A stretch of 42,994 nucleotides of DNA from DASXTS01 sp036505275 (lineage in GTDB: Bacteria; Actinomycetota; Actinomycetes; Mycobacteriales; Pseudonocardiaceae): assembly GCA_036505275.1 (NCBI GenBank), contig DASXTS010000213.1:1-42994 (forward strand). The letters run 5' to 3'. Shown here in pieces: positions 9,511 through 16,593 of this stretch. Position 1 is the first letter of the stretch. Each line of letters starts with the position of its first letter. The notes under the pieces are model-generated. The model was not told the origin of the DNA and ran no database searches. It saw only the letters and a program-made list of their open reading frames with translations. A program made the position numbers and the translations under genes.

Positions 9511-11160
9511 ATGACTCCTGTCGCGTTCATGCGGGCTAATCTCCGGGCCGGCCCCGGGGGTCGGGGGCGGCACGGCCGTTGCCGGGACTGTCCGGGCATC
9601 CGGCGGTCCAGGACACTGGGCAGCGTGCTGGCCCTGTCCGCGCTGGTGTTCGCGTTCGCCTGGTGGCTCGGGCTGTACCTGGCGGCGCGCGACCCCGGCA
9701 AGCCGGTGCTTCGGCTGGCGGCGCTCGGGCTGGTGGGGTACGCGCTGGCGGTGGCCGCGGACGCGCTGCGGCTGAGCACGGCCGGTCGGGTGAGCGAGGT
9801 GCTCGGCGCAGTCGAGCTGTTCCTGGTCTGCCAGCCGGGACTGGCGTGGCTGGGCGTCCTGCTCGAACTGGCCGTGGGCTCGGCCATCGGCTCGGCTGCG
9901 GGCCCGGCGGCGGGCTTGGCCGGGGGCTCGGCGGCGGGCTTGGCCGGGGGCTCGGCCACTGGCTCGGTGGGGGGCTCGGCCGGGGCGCCGGCCGCCGACC
10001 GGACCGCGGATCGGAGCACGGACCAGGCGCACGACCACGGTCCAGCGCGCCGCCGGTTGCCGTTCGGCTGGGTCCTGCTGGGGTACGCCATCGTGCTGCC
10101 GGCCGTCGTGGTGTGGTTCGCCGGCGGTGTCGGCTCGCCGGTGGGCGCCGGGCATGTCGTCCTGGTCGCGGCGATCGCCGTGCCGCTGCTGCTCGGGGTG
10201 GCACTGGTGATCGCGCGCCGTAGGGCGCTGCGGCCGTCCCCGGTGGGCGCGGTGCTGGCCGTCGCCACGCTGTTCTTCGGGCTGGGCGTCGCGGTGTTGC
10301 TACTGCCGTTCGGGCTGCTGCCGAGCTGGCTGGCGCTGGCCTCGATCGGCTTCGACCTTGCCACGCTCGGCCTGGTGGTCGCCGTGTTCGACGCGTTCGA
10401 CGAGGGCCAGGCGCTGCGCGCCGACATGCTGCGCTCGCTGTTGGCCGCGGCCGCGGCGAGCGTGCTGTTCGGTGGCCAGGTCGGCGTCGTGCTGGCGACG
10501 ATGGGCCGCACTCCGTGGCTGGTGGCGCTGCTGTTCGGCAGCCTGGCCGCGGCGATCACCGTCCAGGTGCTGGCCGGCCCGCTGGCGTCGCTGCTCGACC
10601 GGCTGGCGTTCGCCGGCTCGCCGCAGCTGCGCGGCGACCGGGCGCGGCTGCGCGGCGCCGCGGATGCGCTGCCCCGGCTGGCCGGCAGTCGGCTCACCGG
10701 CACCGGGCTTGACGAGCTGGACGACGAGGAGTTTGCGCGGCTCACCCGCCGGGCGCTGAGCCATTACGGCGACCTCAGCCGGCTGGTGGCCAGCCCGCTC
10801 ACCGGCCTGGCTGTGATCGACGCTCGGCTGGCCGCCCGCGGCGCACCGGACCAGCCGCTGGAGCGGGCCGCCGAACTCAAGCGGCTGCTCGCAGAGGGCA
10901 TCCAGCGGCTCAAGCCACCCAACGGTGAGTTCGGTACCAGCGACGAGTGGCGCTACTTCAACGCGCTGTATTTCCCGTACGTGGTCGGTGTGCGGCCATA
11001 CAGCCAGCGGGCCACCGCGGCCGGCCTGGACCCGGTGGCCCGCCGGGCCTGGCGGTGGTTCGCCACCTCGGTGCCGCAGCGCTCGCTGCACAACTGGCAG
11101 AACGCCGCGGCCCGGCTGGTGGCCGACGACCTCCGCGCCCGGCACCACATCGACGCCTGA
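9511..11160 (+). CDS. Multi-pass membrane protein of unknown family
   Basis: About 549 residues. From near residue 35 come hydrophobic helices (VLALSALVFAFAWWLGLYLA and others), then a soluble Gly/Ala/Ser repeat insert at about residues 125-165, then more helices to about residue 375. The last 170 residues are soluble and look folded: SRLTGTGLDELDDEEFARL, then EWRYFNALYFPYVVGVRPYS and RRAWRWFATSVPQRSLHNWQ, rich in Trp, Tyr and Phe. I do not recognise the family. The layout of a membrane module plus a cytoplasmic domain suggests a sensor or envelope-associated role. The start is uncertain: ATG 9511, ATG 9529 and TTG 9406 are in frame and none has a strong ribosome site. Confidence 0.7.
   Translation: MTPVAFMRANLRAGPGGRGRHGRCRDCPGIRRSRTLGSVLALSALVFAFAWWLGLYLAARDPGKPVLRLAALGLVGYALAVAADALRLSTAGRVSEVLGAVELFLVCQPGLAWLGVLLELAVGSAIGSAAGPAAGLAGGSAAGLAGGSATGSVGGSAGAPAADRTADRSTDQAHDHGPARRRLPFGWVLLGYAIVLPAVVVWFAGGVGSPVGAGHVVLVAAIAVPLLLGVALVIARRRALRPSPVGAVLAVATLFFGLGVAVLLLPFGLLPSWLALASIGFDLATLGLVVAVFDAFDEGQALRADMLRSLLAAAAASVLFGGQVGVVLATMGRTPWLVALLFGSLAAAITVQVLAGPLASLLDRLAFAGSPQLRGDRARLRGAADALPRLAGSRLTGTGLDELDDEEFARLTRRALSHYGDLSRLVASPLTGLAVIDARLAARGAPDQPLERAAELKRLLAEGIQRLKPPNGEFGTSDEWRYFNALYFPYVVGVRPYSQRATAAGLDPVARRAWRWFATSVPQRSLHNWQNAAARLVADDLRARHHIDA
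9905..9954. repeat. 24-bp coding direct repeat
   Basis: Two adjacent 24-base units beginning cggcggcgggcttggccggg encode the AGGSAAGL modules of the membrane protein. Shorter ctcggc-containing variants continue on both sides (9880-9985) and extend a Gly/Ala/Ser-rich linker between predicted helices. Confidence 0.75.
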
Positions 11161-11289
11161 GCGTCAGGCGCACGGCCGCCCCAGGCGTCGGAATTGGCAG
11201 CGATTGGCAGTGAACGGTGTCGACCTGGCAGCGGTGCGTGCGGACCGTCGGTGGTTGCCACAACCGCCCCGTCATCAGGAGGTTCGAAG

Positions 11290-11703
11290 ATGACCGCTCT
11301 GCACACCACAACCAAGGCCACCGCCCGTGACGGGCTGCTGCGCTTCGCACTGCGCGGTGACGCCGTGCTGTCCGCAGCAGCCGGGGTGCCGTTCCTGCTC
11401 GCCGCCGGGCCGCTGAGCACCGAGCTCGGACCGGCCGACTGGGCGTTGCGGGCGCTGGGCGCCGGGCTCGTAGGGTACGGCGTGCTCCTCTGGCTGATCG
11501 CTGCGCCGGCCCGGATCAACCACCGCTCGGCCTGGACGGTGGTCATCGGCAACGTCGCCTGGGCGGTGCTGAGCGCGGTCGCGCTGCTCGCTGGCTGGCT
11601 GCCGCTCACCACGGCCGGGGTCGTCGTCACGGTGGTGATGGCCCTGCACGCCAGCGTCTTCGCCGACCTGCAGTTCCTCGGCCTGCGCCGGCTGTCCGCC
11701 TGA
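11290..11703 (+). CDS. Small four-helix membrane protein
   Basis: A 137-residue protein with four predicted membrane helices: AVLSAAAGVPFLLAAG, LRALGAGLVGYGVLLWLIAA, WTVVIGNVAWAVLSAVALLA and TTAGVVVTVVMALHASVFAD. The short cytoplasmic N-terminus and small loops resemble many uncharacterised actinobacterial integral membrane proteins. AGGAGG at 11277-11282 supports ATG 11290. It follows the larger membrane protein by 129 bp in the same direction, so the two could share a transcript. Function unknown. Confidence 0.82.
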   Translation: MTALHTTTKATARDGLLRFALRGDAVLSAAAGVPFLLAAGPLSTELGPADWALRALGAGLVGYGVLLWLIAAPARINHRSAWTVVIGNVAWAVLSAVALLAGWLPLTTAGVVVTVVMALHASVFADLQFLGLRRLSA

Positions 11704-11767
11704 CAGCCGCCGGGTCGGCCACCGCGGCCTTATGGGCCCGGTCCGACAGTTCTGCTGGGCTCGATCC

Positions 11768-11834
11768 GTGATCGCCGGAAGTGTCGGCTCCGAACGCGTA
11801 GTCCGCAACGTCGGCCGACAATTCCGGTGATCAC
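11768..11834. repeat. 67-bp palindromic intergenic repeat, copy 2
   Basis: The best-paired copy. The left arm GTGATCGCCGGAAGTGTCGG matches the reverse complement of the right arm at 18 of 20 positions. The loop holds GTCCGCAAC. It lies in the 192-bp gap between the four-helix protein and the AlkZ-like gene, both on the plus strand, and so could end transcription of the former. Confidence 0.8.
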
Positions 11835-11895
11835 GGTCGCGTCGAGGACGTGATCGGCCGGCTCTGGAGGGCCGTTGTCGGACCGCTGACGTAGC

Positions 11896-13023
11896 GTGCG
11901 GTGCGTGGCCGAGCTGAGCCGTCGGGCGCTCAACAGGGCGACGCTGCAACGTCAGCTGCTGCTCCAGCGGTCGACGCTGCCGGCGGCCGCGGCCATAGAG
12001 CACCTCGTCGGTCTGCAGGCGCAGGCGCCAAACGCGCCGTACGTCGGCCTGTGGTCGAGGCTGGTCGGCTTCCGGGCCGAGGAGCTGGTGCGGCTGATCG
12101 TCGAGCGCCGCGCCGTGCGCCACTCGCTGATGCGGGCCACCATCCACTTGGTCATCGCCCGTGATGCGTTGGCGCTGCGCCCGGTGGTGCAACCAGTGCT
12201 GGAACGCGGCCTACGCGCCAGCCCGTTTGCCCGCCACCTCGACGGCATCGATCTGCCCGCCCTGCTCGCGGCCGGGCGGGCGGCACTGGACGAGCGACCA
12301 CGCACGCGAGCGGAGCTGCGCGACCTGCTCAGCCGCGAGTGGCCGGACCGCGACGGCGACTCGCTGGCGTACGCCGTGAGCTACCTGGTGCCGCTGGTCC
12401 AGGTGCCGCCACGCGGCCTCTGGGGGCGAACCGGACCGGCCGCGTGGGCGCCCACCGAGACGTGGCTCGGCACTGGGCTCGGCACTGGGCTCGGCATGGA
12501 CTCGATGCCGGATGCTCTGGTGCTGCGCTACCTCGCGGCCTTCGGCCCGGCCACGGTGGCCGACCTGCAGACCTGGTCGGGCCTCAGCAGACTGCGCGAG
12601 GTGGTCGAGCGGCTGCGCCCGAGCCTGCGGACATTCCGCGACGAACACGGCGCCGAGCTTTTCGATGTGCCGGACGGCCCGTTGCCCGACCCGGACACAC
12701 CGGCGCCGCCGCGGTTCCTGCCCGAGTACGACAACCTGCTGCTCTCGCACGCCGACCGGGCGCGTGTCAACCCGGATGGACGGTCGGTGCCGTTGCCACC
12801 GGGCAATGGCGGCGCGATCGGCACACTGCTGGTGGACGGCGATTTCAGCGGTACCTGGCGGATCGAGCGCTCCCTCGCGGCCGCGGTGCTCGCCGTCGAG
12901 CCTTTCACGCCGCTGGCTCTGGACGACGAGGCGGCGGTGCACGCAGAAGGCGCCGGCCTACTGGCTTTCGCGGCGGCCGACGCCGAACGGCACGAGGTCA
13001 GAATTGTCGGACCCGGACCCTAA
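11896..13023 (+). CDS. Winged-helix DNA-binding protein, AlkZ/YcaQ (HTH_42) family
   Basis: A 375-residue member of the HTH_42 family, whose studied members are DNA glycosylases that open crosslinks or remove bulky alkyl adducts (AlkZ, YcaQ). The motif GLQAQ, with Gln41 and Gln43, matches the QxQ catalytic motif of AlkZ rather than the QxD of YcaQ. Later family blocks are HSLMRATIHLV, LPEYDNLLLSHADR and LLVDGDFSGTWRI. A GLGTGLGTGLGM stretch near residue 195 is a local coding repeat. Start is GTG 11896 or GTG 11905; neither has a strong ribosome site. No antibiotic biosynthesis gene is nearby, so a general repair role is more likely than self-resistance. Confidence 0.85.
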   Translation: MRCVAELSRRALNRATLQRQLLLQRSTLPAAAAIEHLVGLQAQAPNAPYVGLWSRLVGFRAEELVRLIVERRAVRHSLMRATIHLVIARDALALRPVVQPVLERGLRASPFARHLDGIDLPALLAAGRAALDERPRTRAELRDLLSREWPDRDGDSLAYAVSYLVPLVQVPPRGLWGRTGPAAWAPTETWLGTGLGTGLGMDSMPDALVLRYLAAFGPATVADLQTWSGLSRLREVVERLRPSLRTFRDEHGAELFDVPDGPLPDPDTPAPPRFLPEYDNLLLSHADRARVNPDGRSVPLPPGNGGAIGTLLVDGDFSGTWRIERSLAAAVLAVEPFTPLALDDEAAVHAEGAGLLAFAAADAERHEVRIVGPGP

Positions 13024-13154
13024 GGTCGCGCCATGGCACGAGCTGGAGCGGCTGACCTCGGGCGGCGCCACGTTCCTGCACCGCGGCCGGCAGGGCCCAC
13101 ATACGTGGGGTCACGATCGCCGATCCCGAGGGCAACGAGTTGTGCCTGTCCTGA
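13010..13154 (+). pseudogene. Fossil of a VOC (glyoxalase-like) protein C-terminus
   Basis: In one frame the bases read PDPKVAPWHELERLTSGGA then TFLHRGRQGPHTW; one extra G in the run 13107-13110 shifts to VTIADPEGNELCLS and stop TGA 13152-13154. The last block is the standard DPEGNEfCl end of small glyoxalase-like proteins, and LERLTSGGAT matches the helix before it. The N-terminal two thirds are missing and PDPKVA seems joined directly to the later helix, so there is both a deletion and a frameshift. It overlaps the end of the AlkZ-like gene by a few codons. Confidence 0.75.
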
Positions 13155-13197
13155 CGGCGAGCCGGTCAACGACGCGGCGACGGGGTATCCGGGTCCG

Positions 13198-13329
13198 GTG
13201 ACCGACACGATGGTGTTCGACGCCGACGGCACGCTTGTCGACACCAACTATCTCCACGCCATTGCCTGGTTCCGCACGTTCCGCAGGGTTGAGGTGACAG
13301 TGCCGGTGTGGAAGATCCACCGGGCGATC
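13198..13329 (+). pseudogene. Fossil of a HAD-superfamily phosphatase N-terminus
   Basis: From GTG 13198 the bases read VTDTMVFDADGTLVDTNYLH then AIAWFRTFRRVEVTVPVWKI and HRAI. FDADGTLVDTNYLHAIAW is the HAD motif I with the DxD catalytic pair, and the following cap-domain helix is typical of actinobacterial HAD hydrolases. Similarity stops at about 13329, where a sequence on the opposite strand begins, so only about 44 residues of roughly 220 remain. Confidence 0.75.
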
Positions 13330-13530
13330 CATCCAATGTGGACAGGAGCTCCTTGGCGCGGCGCTCCTGGCCGATCGGGGCGCCCACGATCGGCTCGCCG
13401 GTCGATCCGTGCTCCCGGCCACCGGATGGACCACCTCCTCCCCGGCCGTCTCATGCACGGCGAGCAACCGCACCAGCCGGCGGAACGCGCGTCGTCGGCA
13501 CCTGCCGGCCGGCGGCCGAACCTCGCTGCG
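13328..13530 (-). pseudogene. Fossil of a hemerythrin-like (HHE) protein
   Basis: On the minus strand the pieces, in order, are RPAGADDARSA (about 13491-13530), FRRLVRLLAVHETAGEEVVH (about 13425-13490) and GEPIVGAPIGQERRAKELL (to 13328, ending STLDG). Together they follow the hemerythrin pattern of a helix with HETAEEEvvHP, then a helix with a KExLs ending, but each piece is in a different frame. The sequence is cut off exactly where the HAD fragment begins. At least two frameshifts make it a pseudogene. Confidence 0.65.
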
Positions 13531-13639
13531 GCGTGCCCGTCGCCCGACCGGCGTGCGAGGCGGACAATTCGGCGCATTAGAGGTGCCCGCATTCACCCGA
13601 GCTGCCAGGGTGGCGCGTAACGACGATGGAGGTGCGCTC

Positions 13640-14224
13640 GTGAACACCGACCAGCCAAGGGACAAGGCGACGGAACTCAGGGAAAAGGCCGCCGAGAAGA
13701 TCGAGGAACTCGTCGAGAAGACCGGTGTGCTCCTGGACGACCTCAAGGAGAAGGGCAAGGAGTTCATCGACCGACACGAGGACCAGATCGACTCGACGAT
13801 CGACAAGGTGGCCGGCTTCGTCGACGACCAGACCAAGGGCCGGTACCACGACAAGATCGAGTCGGTGGCCGACAAGGCGAAGGACACCGTGGGACGCCTG
13901 GTCGGCGAGTCGGCGGACACGGTGGAATCGGCCGACGCCGCGACCACACCGGAGGGCGCCATGCCCACCGGTGAGCCGGCCGCCGGCTCGCCGGCCGCCG
14001 GTGAGCCGGCCGCCGGCTCGCCGGCCGCTGGTGAGCCCGCAGCCACAACGCCACCGGCCGACAGCGCCGCGGCCACCGGTGGCCCACCGGCCGGCGCGAC
14101 GACCGTCGCCGAGGCCGAGGACGCCACGGTCACCGGCGGCCCGACCACGGCACCGATCGGAGACACTGGGACGTCTCCGGAACCGACGGCCGGCACGGCG
14201 ACCAGGGCGGTACCCGAGGGATAG
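13640..14224 (+). CDS. MT0933-like antitoxin-family protein with repeat tail
   Basis: A 194-residue protein. Residues 1-90 are highly charged amphipathic helix (KATELREKAAEKIEELVEK) leading into IDKVAGFVDDQTKGRYHDKI, which matches the small MT0933/Rv0909 antitoxin family. That family is normally only 50-70 residues. Here a disordered Ala/Pro/Gly/Thr tail of about 100 residues follows, with GEPAAGSPAA units. No toxin-like partner lies beside it, so a stand-alone stress or structural role is as likely as antitoxin activity. GGAGGT at 13628 fixes the GTG 13640 start. It is the first intact gene after the fossil patch. Confidence 0.78.
   Translation: MNTDQPRDKATELREKAAEKIEELVEKTGVLLDDLKEKGKEFIDRHEDQIDSTIDKVAGFVDDQTKGRYHDKIESVADKAKDTVGRLVGESADTVESADAATTPEGAMPTGEPAAGSPAAGEPAAGSPAAGEPAATTPPADSAAATGGPPAGATTVAEAEDATVTGGPTTAPIGDTGTSPEPTAGTATRAVPEG
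13970..14041. repeat. 30-bp coding tandem repeat
   Basis: Two complete 30-base units beginning ggtgagccggccgccggctc (13970-13999, 14000-14029) and the start of a third encode GEPAAGSPAA repeats in the tail of the MT0933-like protein. Confidence 0.85.
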
Positions 14225-14324
14225 GCGGTGCCAGACCCGCTGGCCGGCACCGAGGCATCGGAGCGGCCGGACCGGGGCAGTCGAGGCTCCGCCGCCGACC
14301 AGGCGTAGCGACGGCGTCGCGTGT

Positions 14325-14361
14325 GCCGCGGAGCTGGACAGCCGCCGACCGGCTCCGCGGC
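14325..14361. terminator. Convergent hairpin terminator
   Basis: GCCGCGGAGC pairs perfectly with GCTCCGCGGC around a 17-nt loop. It lies between the plus-strand MT0933-like gene (stop 14224) and the minus-strand MFS gene (stop 14380), and can serve both. A second, smaller hairpin, CGGTGCC with GGCACCG at 14226-14252, directly follows the MT0933-like stop. Confidence 0.7.
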
Positions 14362-14379
14362 CCCGGCCCGGCTCCCGAC

Positions 14380-15846
14380 CTAGGCCGGATCGGGTACCGG
14401 CACCCGATCATCCGCCGCGGCATGCGACGGGGCCTTGGCCACTGCGGCTGCCGGCGGCAGCAGCGTGGCGGTCAGCACGATGGCGGCCGCCACCAGGGCG
14501 GCGCCGATGCCGAAAGCGAGGTGGAAACCGCTGGTCAGCGCGGCCGCCGGGGGTGTGCCGCCGGCGAGCAGGTCGGCGCTGCGGGAGGTGGACAGGGTGG
14601 CCAGCACCGCAAGGCCGAGCGCGCCACCGACCTGTGCGGAGGTGTTGACCAGGCCGGAGGCCAGGCCGGCGTCGCCGGGCGTGGCGCCCGACATGGCGAG
14701 CGCCATCAGCATGGGGAACGACAGGCCGGCGCCGACCCCGAGCGGCAGCAATGCCGGCAGCAGGTCGGTGAGGTAGCGGCCGTCCACCGGCACGCGGGTG
14801 AAGAGCACCAGGCCGACCAGGACCAGCGCAAGGCCGGCCAGCAGCACGGCCCGCTCGCCGAAACGGGCGCTCAGCCGAGCGGAGAAGCCGACCGAGAGCG
14901 TGCCGATCGCCACCGCGACCGGCAGGAACGCAAGACCGATCCGCAACGCGTCGTAGCCGAGCACCCGCTGCATGTACAGGGTGCCCATGAAGAACATCCC
15001 GAACATGCCGGCCACCATCAGCACCTGCACCAGGTTTGCGCCGGTCACGGCGCGTGACCGGAACACTCGCAGCGGCAGCAGCGGGTTGGCCGCCCTGACC
15101 TGACGCATGATGAACGCGCCGAGCAGGCCGGCGGCGACCGCGCCCAGGCCAAGCGTGTGCACGGAGGTCCAGCCGTGCACCTCGACCTTGACGATGGTGT
15201 ACACGCCGAGCATGAGCGCCGCCGTCACCAACAAGGCGCCGGTGATGTCGGCGCCCGCGCCGAGCCCGATGCCCCGGTCGGCCGGCACCAGCCGATTGGC
15301 CAGCACCACCGCCGCGATCCCGATCGGCAGGTTCACCAGGAAGATCCAGTGCCAATTCAGCGCCTGGGTGAGCAGGCCGCCGGCGAGCAGGCCGATCGAT
15401 GCGCCGGCCGCGGCCACGAAGCCGAATACCCCGATCGCCCTGGCCTGCTCGGCCGGCTCCCGGAACATGGTCACGACCATGCCGAGGGTCACCGCGGTGG
15501 CCATGGCTCCGCCGACGCCCTGCACGAACCGGGCGGCGACGAGCAGGGGCGCGCTGGTGGCCGCCGCGCAGAGCAGGGAGGCGGCGGTGAACGCGGTGAG
15601 CCCGACGACGAAGACCCGTTTGCGGCCGATCAGGTCGCCCAGCCGCCCAGCCAGCAGCAGCAGGCCGCCGAACGCGATCAGGTAGGCGTTGACCACCCAG
15701 GCCAGGCCGGTCTGGGTGAAGCCGAGGTCGCTCTGGATAGCCGGCAAGGCCACGTTCACGATCGTCTGATCAAGAATGATCATCAGCATGCCGGCGCAGA
15801 GCACCACGAGCGCGAACCACCGGGATCCGGTGCTCGGTCGAATCAT
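14380..15846 (-). CDS. MFS drug efflux transporter, DHA2 (EmrB/QacA) family
   Basis: A 488-residue proton-driven exporter of the inner membrane with about 14 predicted helices. LDQTIVNVALPAIQSDLG in helix 1, WVVNAYLIAFGGLLLLAGRL and GRLGDLIGRKRV (MFS motif A) are DHA2 hallmarks; ASIGLLAGGLL corresponds to the antiporter motif C. A MarR gene lies 26 bp upstream on the same strand, and a motif shared with that regulator's own promoter sits just before ATG 15846, so it is probably induced when MarR binds a toxic compound. TACGGT seven bases before the ATG and the lack of a ribosome site suggest a leaderless mRNA. Substrates unknown. Confidence 0.9.
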   Translation of the reverse strand: MIRPSTGSRWFALVVLCAGMLMIILDQTIVNVALPAIQSDLGFTQTGLAWVVNAYLIAFGGLLLLAGRLGDLIGRKRVFVVGLTAFTAASLLCAAATSAPLLVAARFVQGVGGAMATAVTLGMVVTMFREPAEQARAIGVFGFVAAAGASIGLLAGGLLTQALNWHWIFLVNLPIGIAAVVLANRLVPADRGIGLGAGADITGALLVTAALMLGVYTIVKVEVHGWTSVHTLGLGAVAAGLLGAFIMRQVRAANPLLPLRVFRSRAVTGANLVQVLMVAGMFGMFFMGTLYMQRVLGYDALRIGLAFLPVAVAIGTLSVGFSARLSARFGERAVLLAGLALVLVGLVLFTRVPVDGRYLTDLLPALLPLGVGAGLSFPMLMALAMSGATPGDAGLASGLVNTSAQVGGALGLAVLATLSTSRSADLLAGGTPPAAALTSGFHLAFGIGAALVAAAIVLTATLLPPAAAVAKAPSHAAADDRVPVPDPA

Positions 15847-15862
15847 AGAACCGACCGTATCA

Positions 15863-15899
15863 GATCGTTCTGTTAGAGACGATTTATTACCGAACGATC
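15863..15899. promoter_or_regulatory. Probable MarR operator before the MFS gene
   Basis: GATCGTTC at 15863-15870 and GAACGATC at 15892-15899 are a perfect inverted repeat. Within it, TTCTGTTAGAGAC (15868-15880) matches TTCTGTTGGAGAC at the marR start in 12 of 13 bases. The site covers the marR stop codon and lies upstream of the -10 of the MFS gene. Confidence 0.6.
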
Positions 15900-16412
15900 C
15901 GAGCCGGCTGTGACGCCCGCAGCCGACCGGGGCGGTCGAGCCGCGCGGCGCCGGGGTGGCCGGTCGCATGGAACCGGCGCGGCGAGCCGGTCATGCACCA
16001 GCCTGGTCAGTCCGTCCACGAACGCCGTCCGCTCGGCGGCCGGCAGCGATGCGAGCACGTCATCGTAGACGCCCGCGACGACCTGGTCGGCTCGGCGCAC
16101 CATCCGCCGGCCGGCGTCGGTCACGCCGATGATCCTGGCCCGGCGGTCGGAACCGGAGAGCCGGCGTTCGGCCAACCCGGCTAGCTCCAGTGTGTCCACG
16201 GTGACCACCATCGTGGTCTTGTCCAGGTTGGACAGCTCCGCGAGCTCGCCCTGGGTGCGCTCCTGGTCCAGCGCCTTGGACAGCACGCAGTGCGCGCGTG
16301 GCGTGATGCCGAGCTCGGCCAGCCGCGCGGTCAGCTCCGTCTCCAGCGCGTGCGCCGTCATGCGCAGCAGCATCAAGATGTCCGCGGTACACCGCGTCGG
16401 CGCGGTCGTCAT
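15873..16412 (-). CDS. MarR-family transcriptional regulator (of the MFS pump)
   Basis: A 179-residue dimeric winged-helix regulator. Core: ILMLLRMTAHALETELTARL dimer helix, then ELAELSNLDKTTMVVTVDTL recognition region and RRLSGSDRRARIIGVTDAGR wing. The C-terminal 35 residues are basic and low in similarity. It probably represses itself and the MFS gene 26 bp downstream. I prefer ATG 16412, which is preceded by the -10 element TACGAT six bases away (a leaderless pattern); an in-frame ATG at 16448 would place the operator inside the coding sequence. Confidence 0.87.
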   Translation of the reverse strand: MTTAPTRCTADILMLLRMTAHALETELTARLAELGITPRAHCVLSKALDQERTQGELAELSNLDKTTMVVTVDTLELAGLAERRLSGSDRRARIIGVTDAGRRMVRRADQVVAGVYDDVLASLPAAERTAFVDGLTRLVHDRLAAPVPCDRPPRRRAARPPRSAAGVTAGSDRSVINRL

Positions 16413-16431
16413 GACGTCATCGTACGGGAAA

Positions 16432-16444
16432 GTCTCCAACAGAA
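16432..16444 (-). promoter_or_regulatory. Probable MarR autoregulatory site
   Basis: On the minus strand TTCTGTTGGAGAC lies 7 nt upstream of the -10 TACGAT of marR. Its near copy TTCTGTTAGAGAC stands in the opposite orientation 8 nt upstream of the -10 of the MFS gene. Placement upstream of the -10 at both promoters is what a repressor site would show. Confidence 0.55.
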
Positions 16445-16527
16445 CCATTTGTCAGCCGAACGAACTCCCGCCACAGCGGAGCCGCACCGCCCCGCCGACG
16501 ATGTGGAATTTCCCCAGTAGAGCCGGC

Positions 16528-16542
16528 ACGATGTCACATCGT
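16528..16542. promoter_or_regulatory. Perfect 15-bp palindrome, possible operator
   Basis: ACGATGT-c-ACATCGT is a perfect inverted repeat with one central base, so it cannot fold as a hairpin but fits a dimeric DNA-binding protein. It stands about 115 bp upstream of marR, next to the terminator of the SH3b gene. The regulator is unknown. Confidence 0.4.
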
Positions 16543-16550
16543 CGCCATAT

Positions 16551-16573
16551 GGGGGCCCGTATCAGGGGCCCCC
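16551..16573. terminator. Hairpin terminator after the SH3b gene
   Basis: GGGGGCCC pairs with GGGCCCCC across the loop gtatcag: an all-GC 8-bp stem starting 20 nt beyond the stop of the minus-strand SH3b gene. It probably ends the spermidine synthase-like / icd / SH3b transcript before marR. Confidence 0.7.
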
Positions 16574-16593
16574 GTGGGGCTTGTGGGGCGGGA

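Noticed and set aside
8397..10745. A 782-residue version of the Bax1-I protein
   Set aside because: The upstream part is antisense to the membrane protein at 9511-11160; AGGAGG before GTG 9173 marks the true start.
13331..13400. Apparent continuation of the HAD fossil as QCGQELLGAALLADRGAHD in another plus frame
   Set aside because: The opposite strand gives a better match to the hemerythrin family (GQERRAKELLSTLDG) that joins with the next piece upstream; the plus-strand reading is its shadow.
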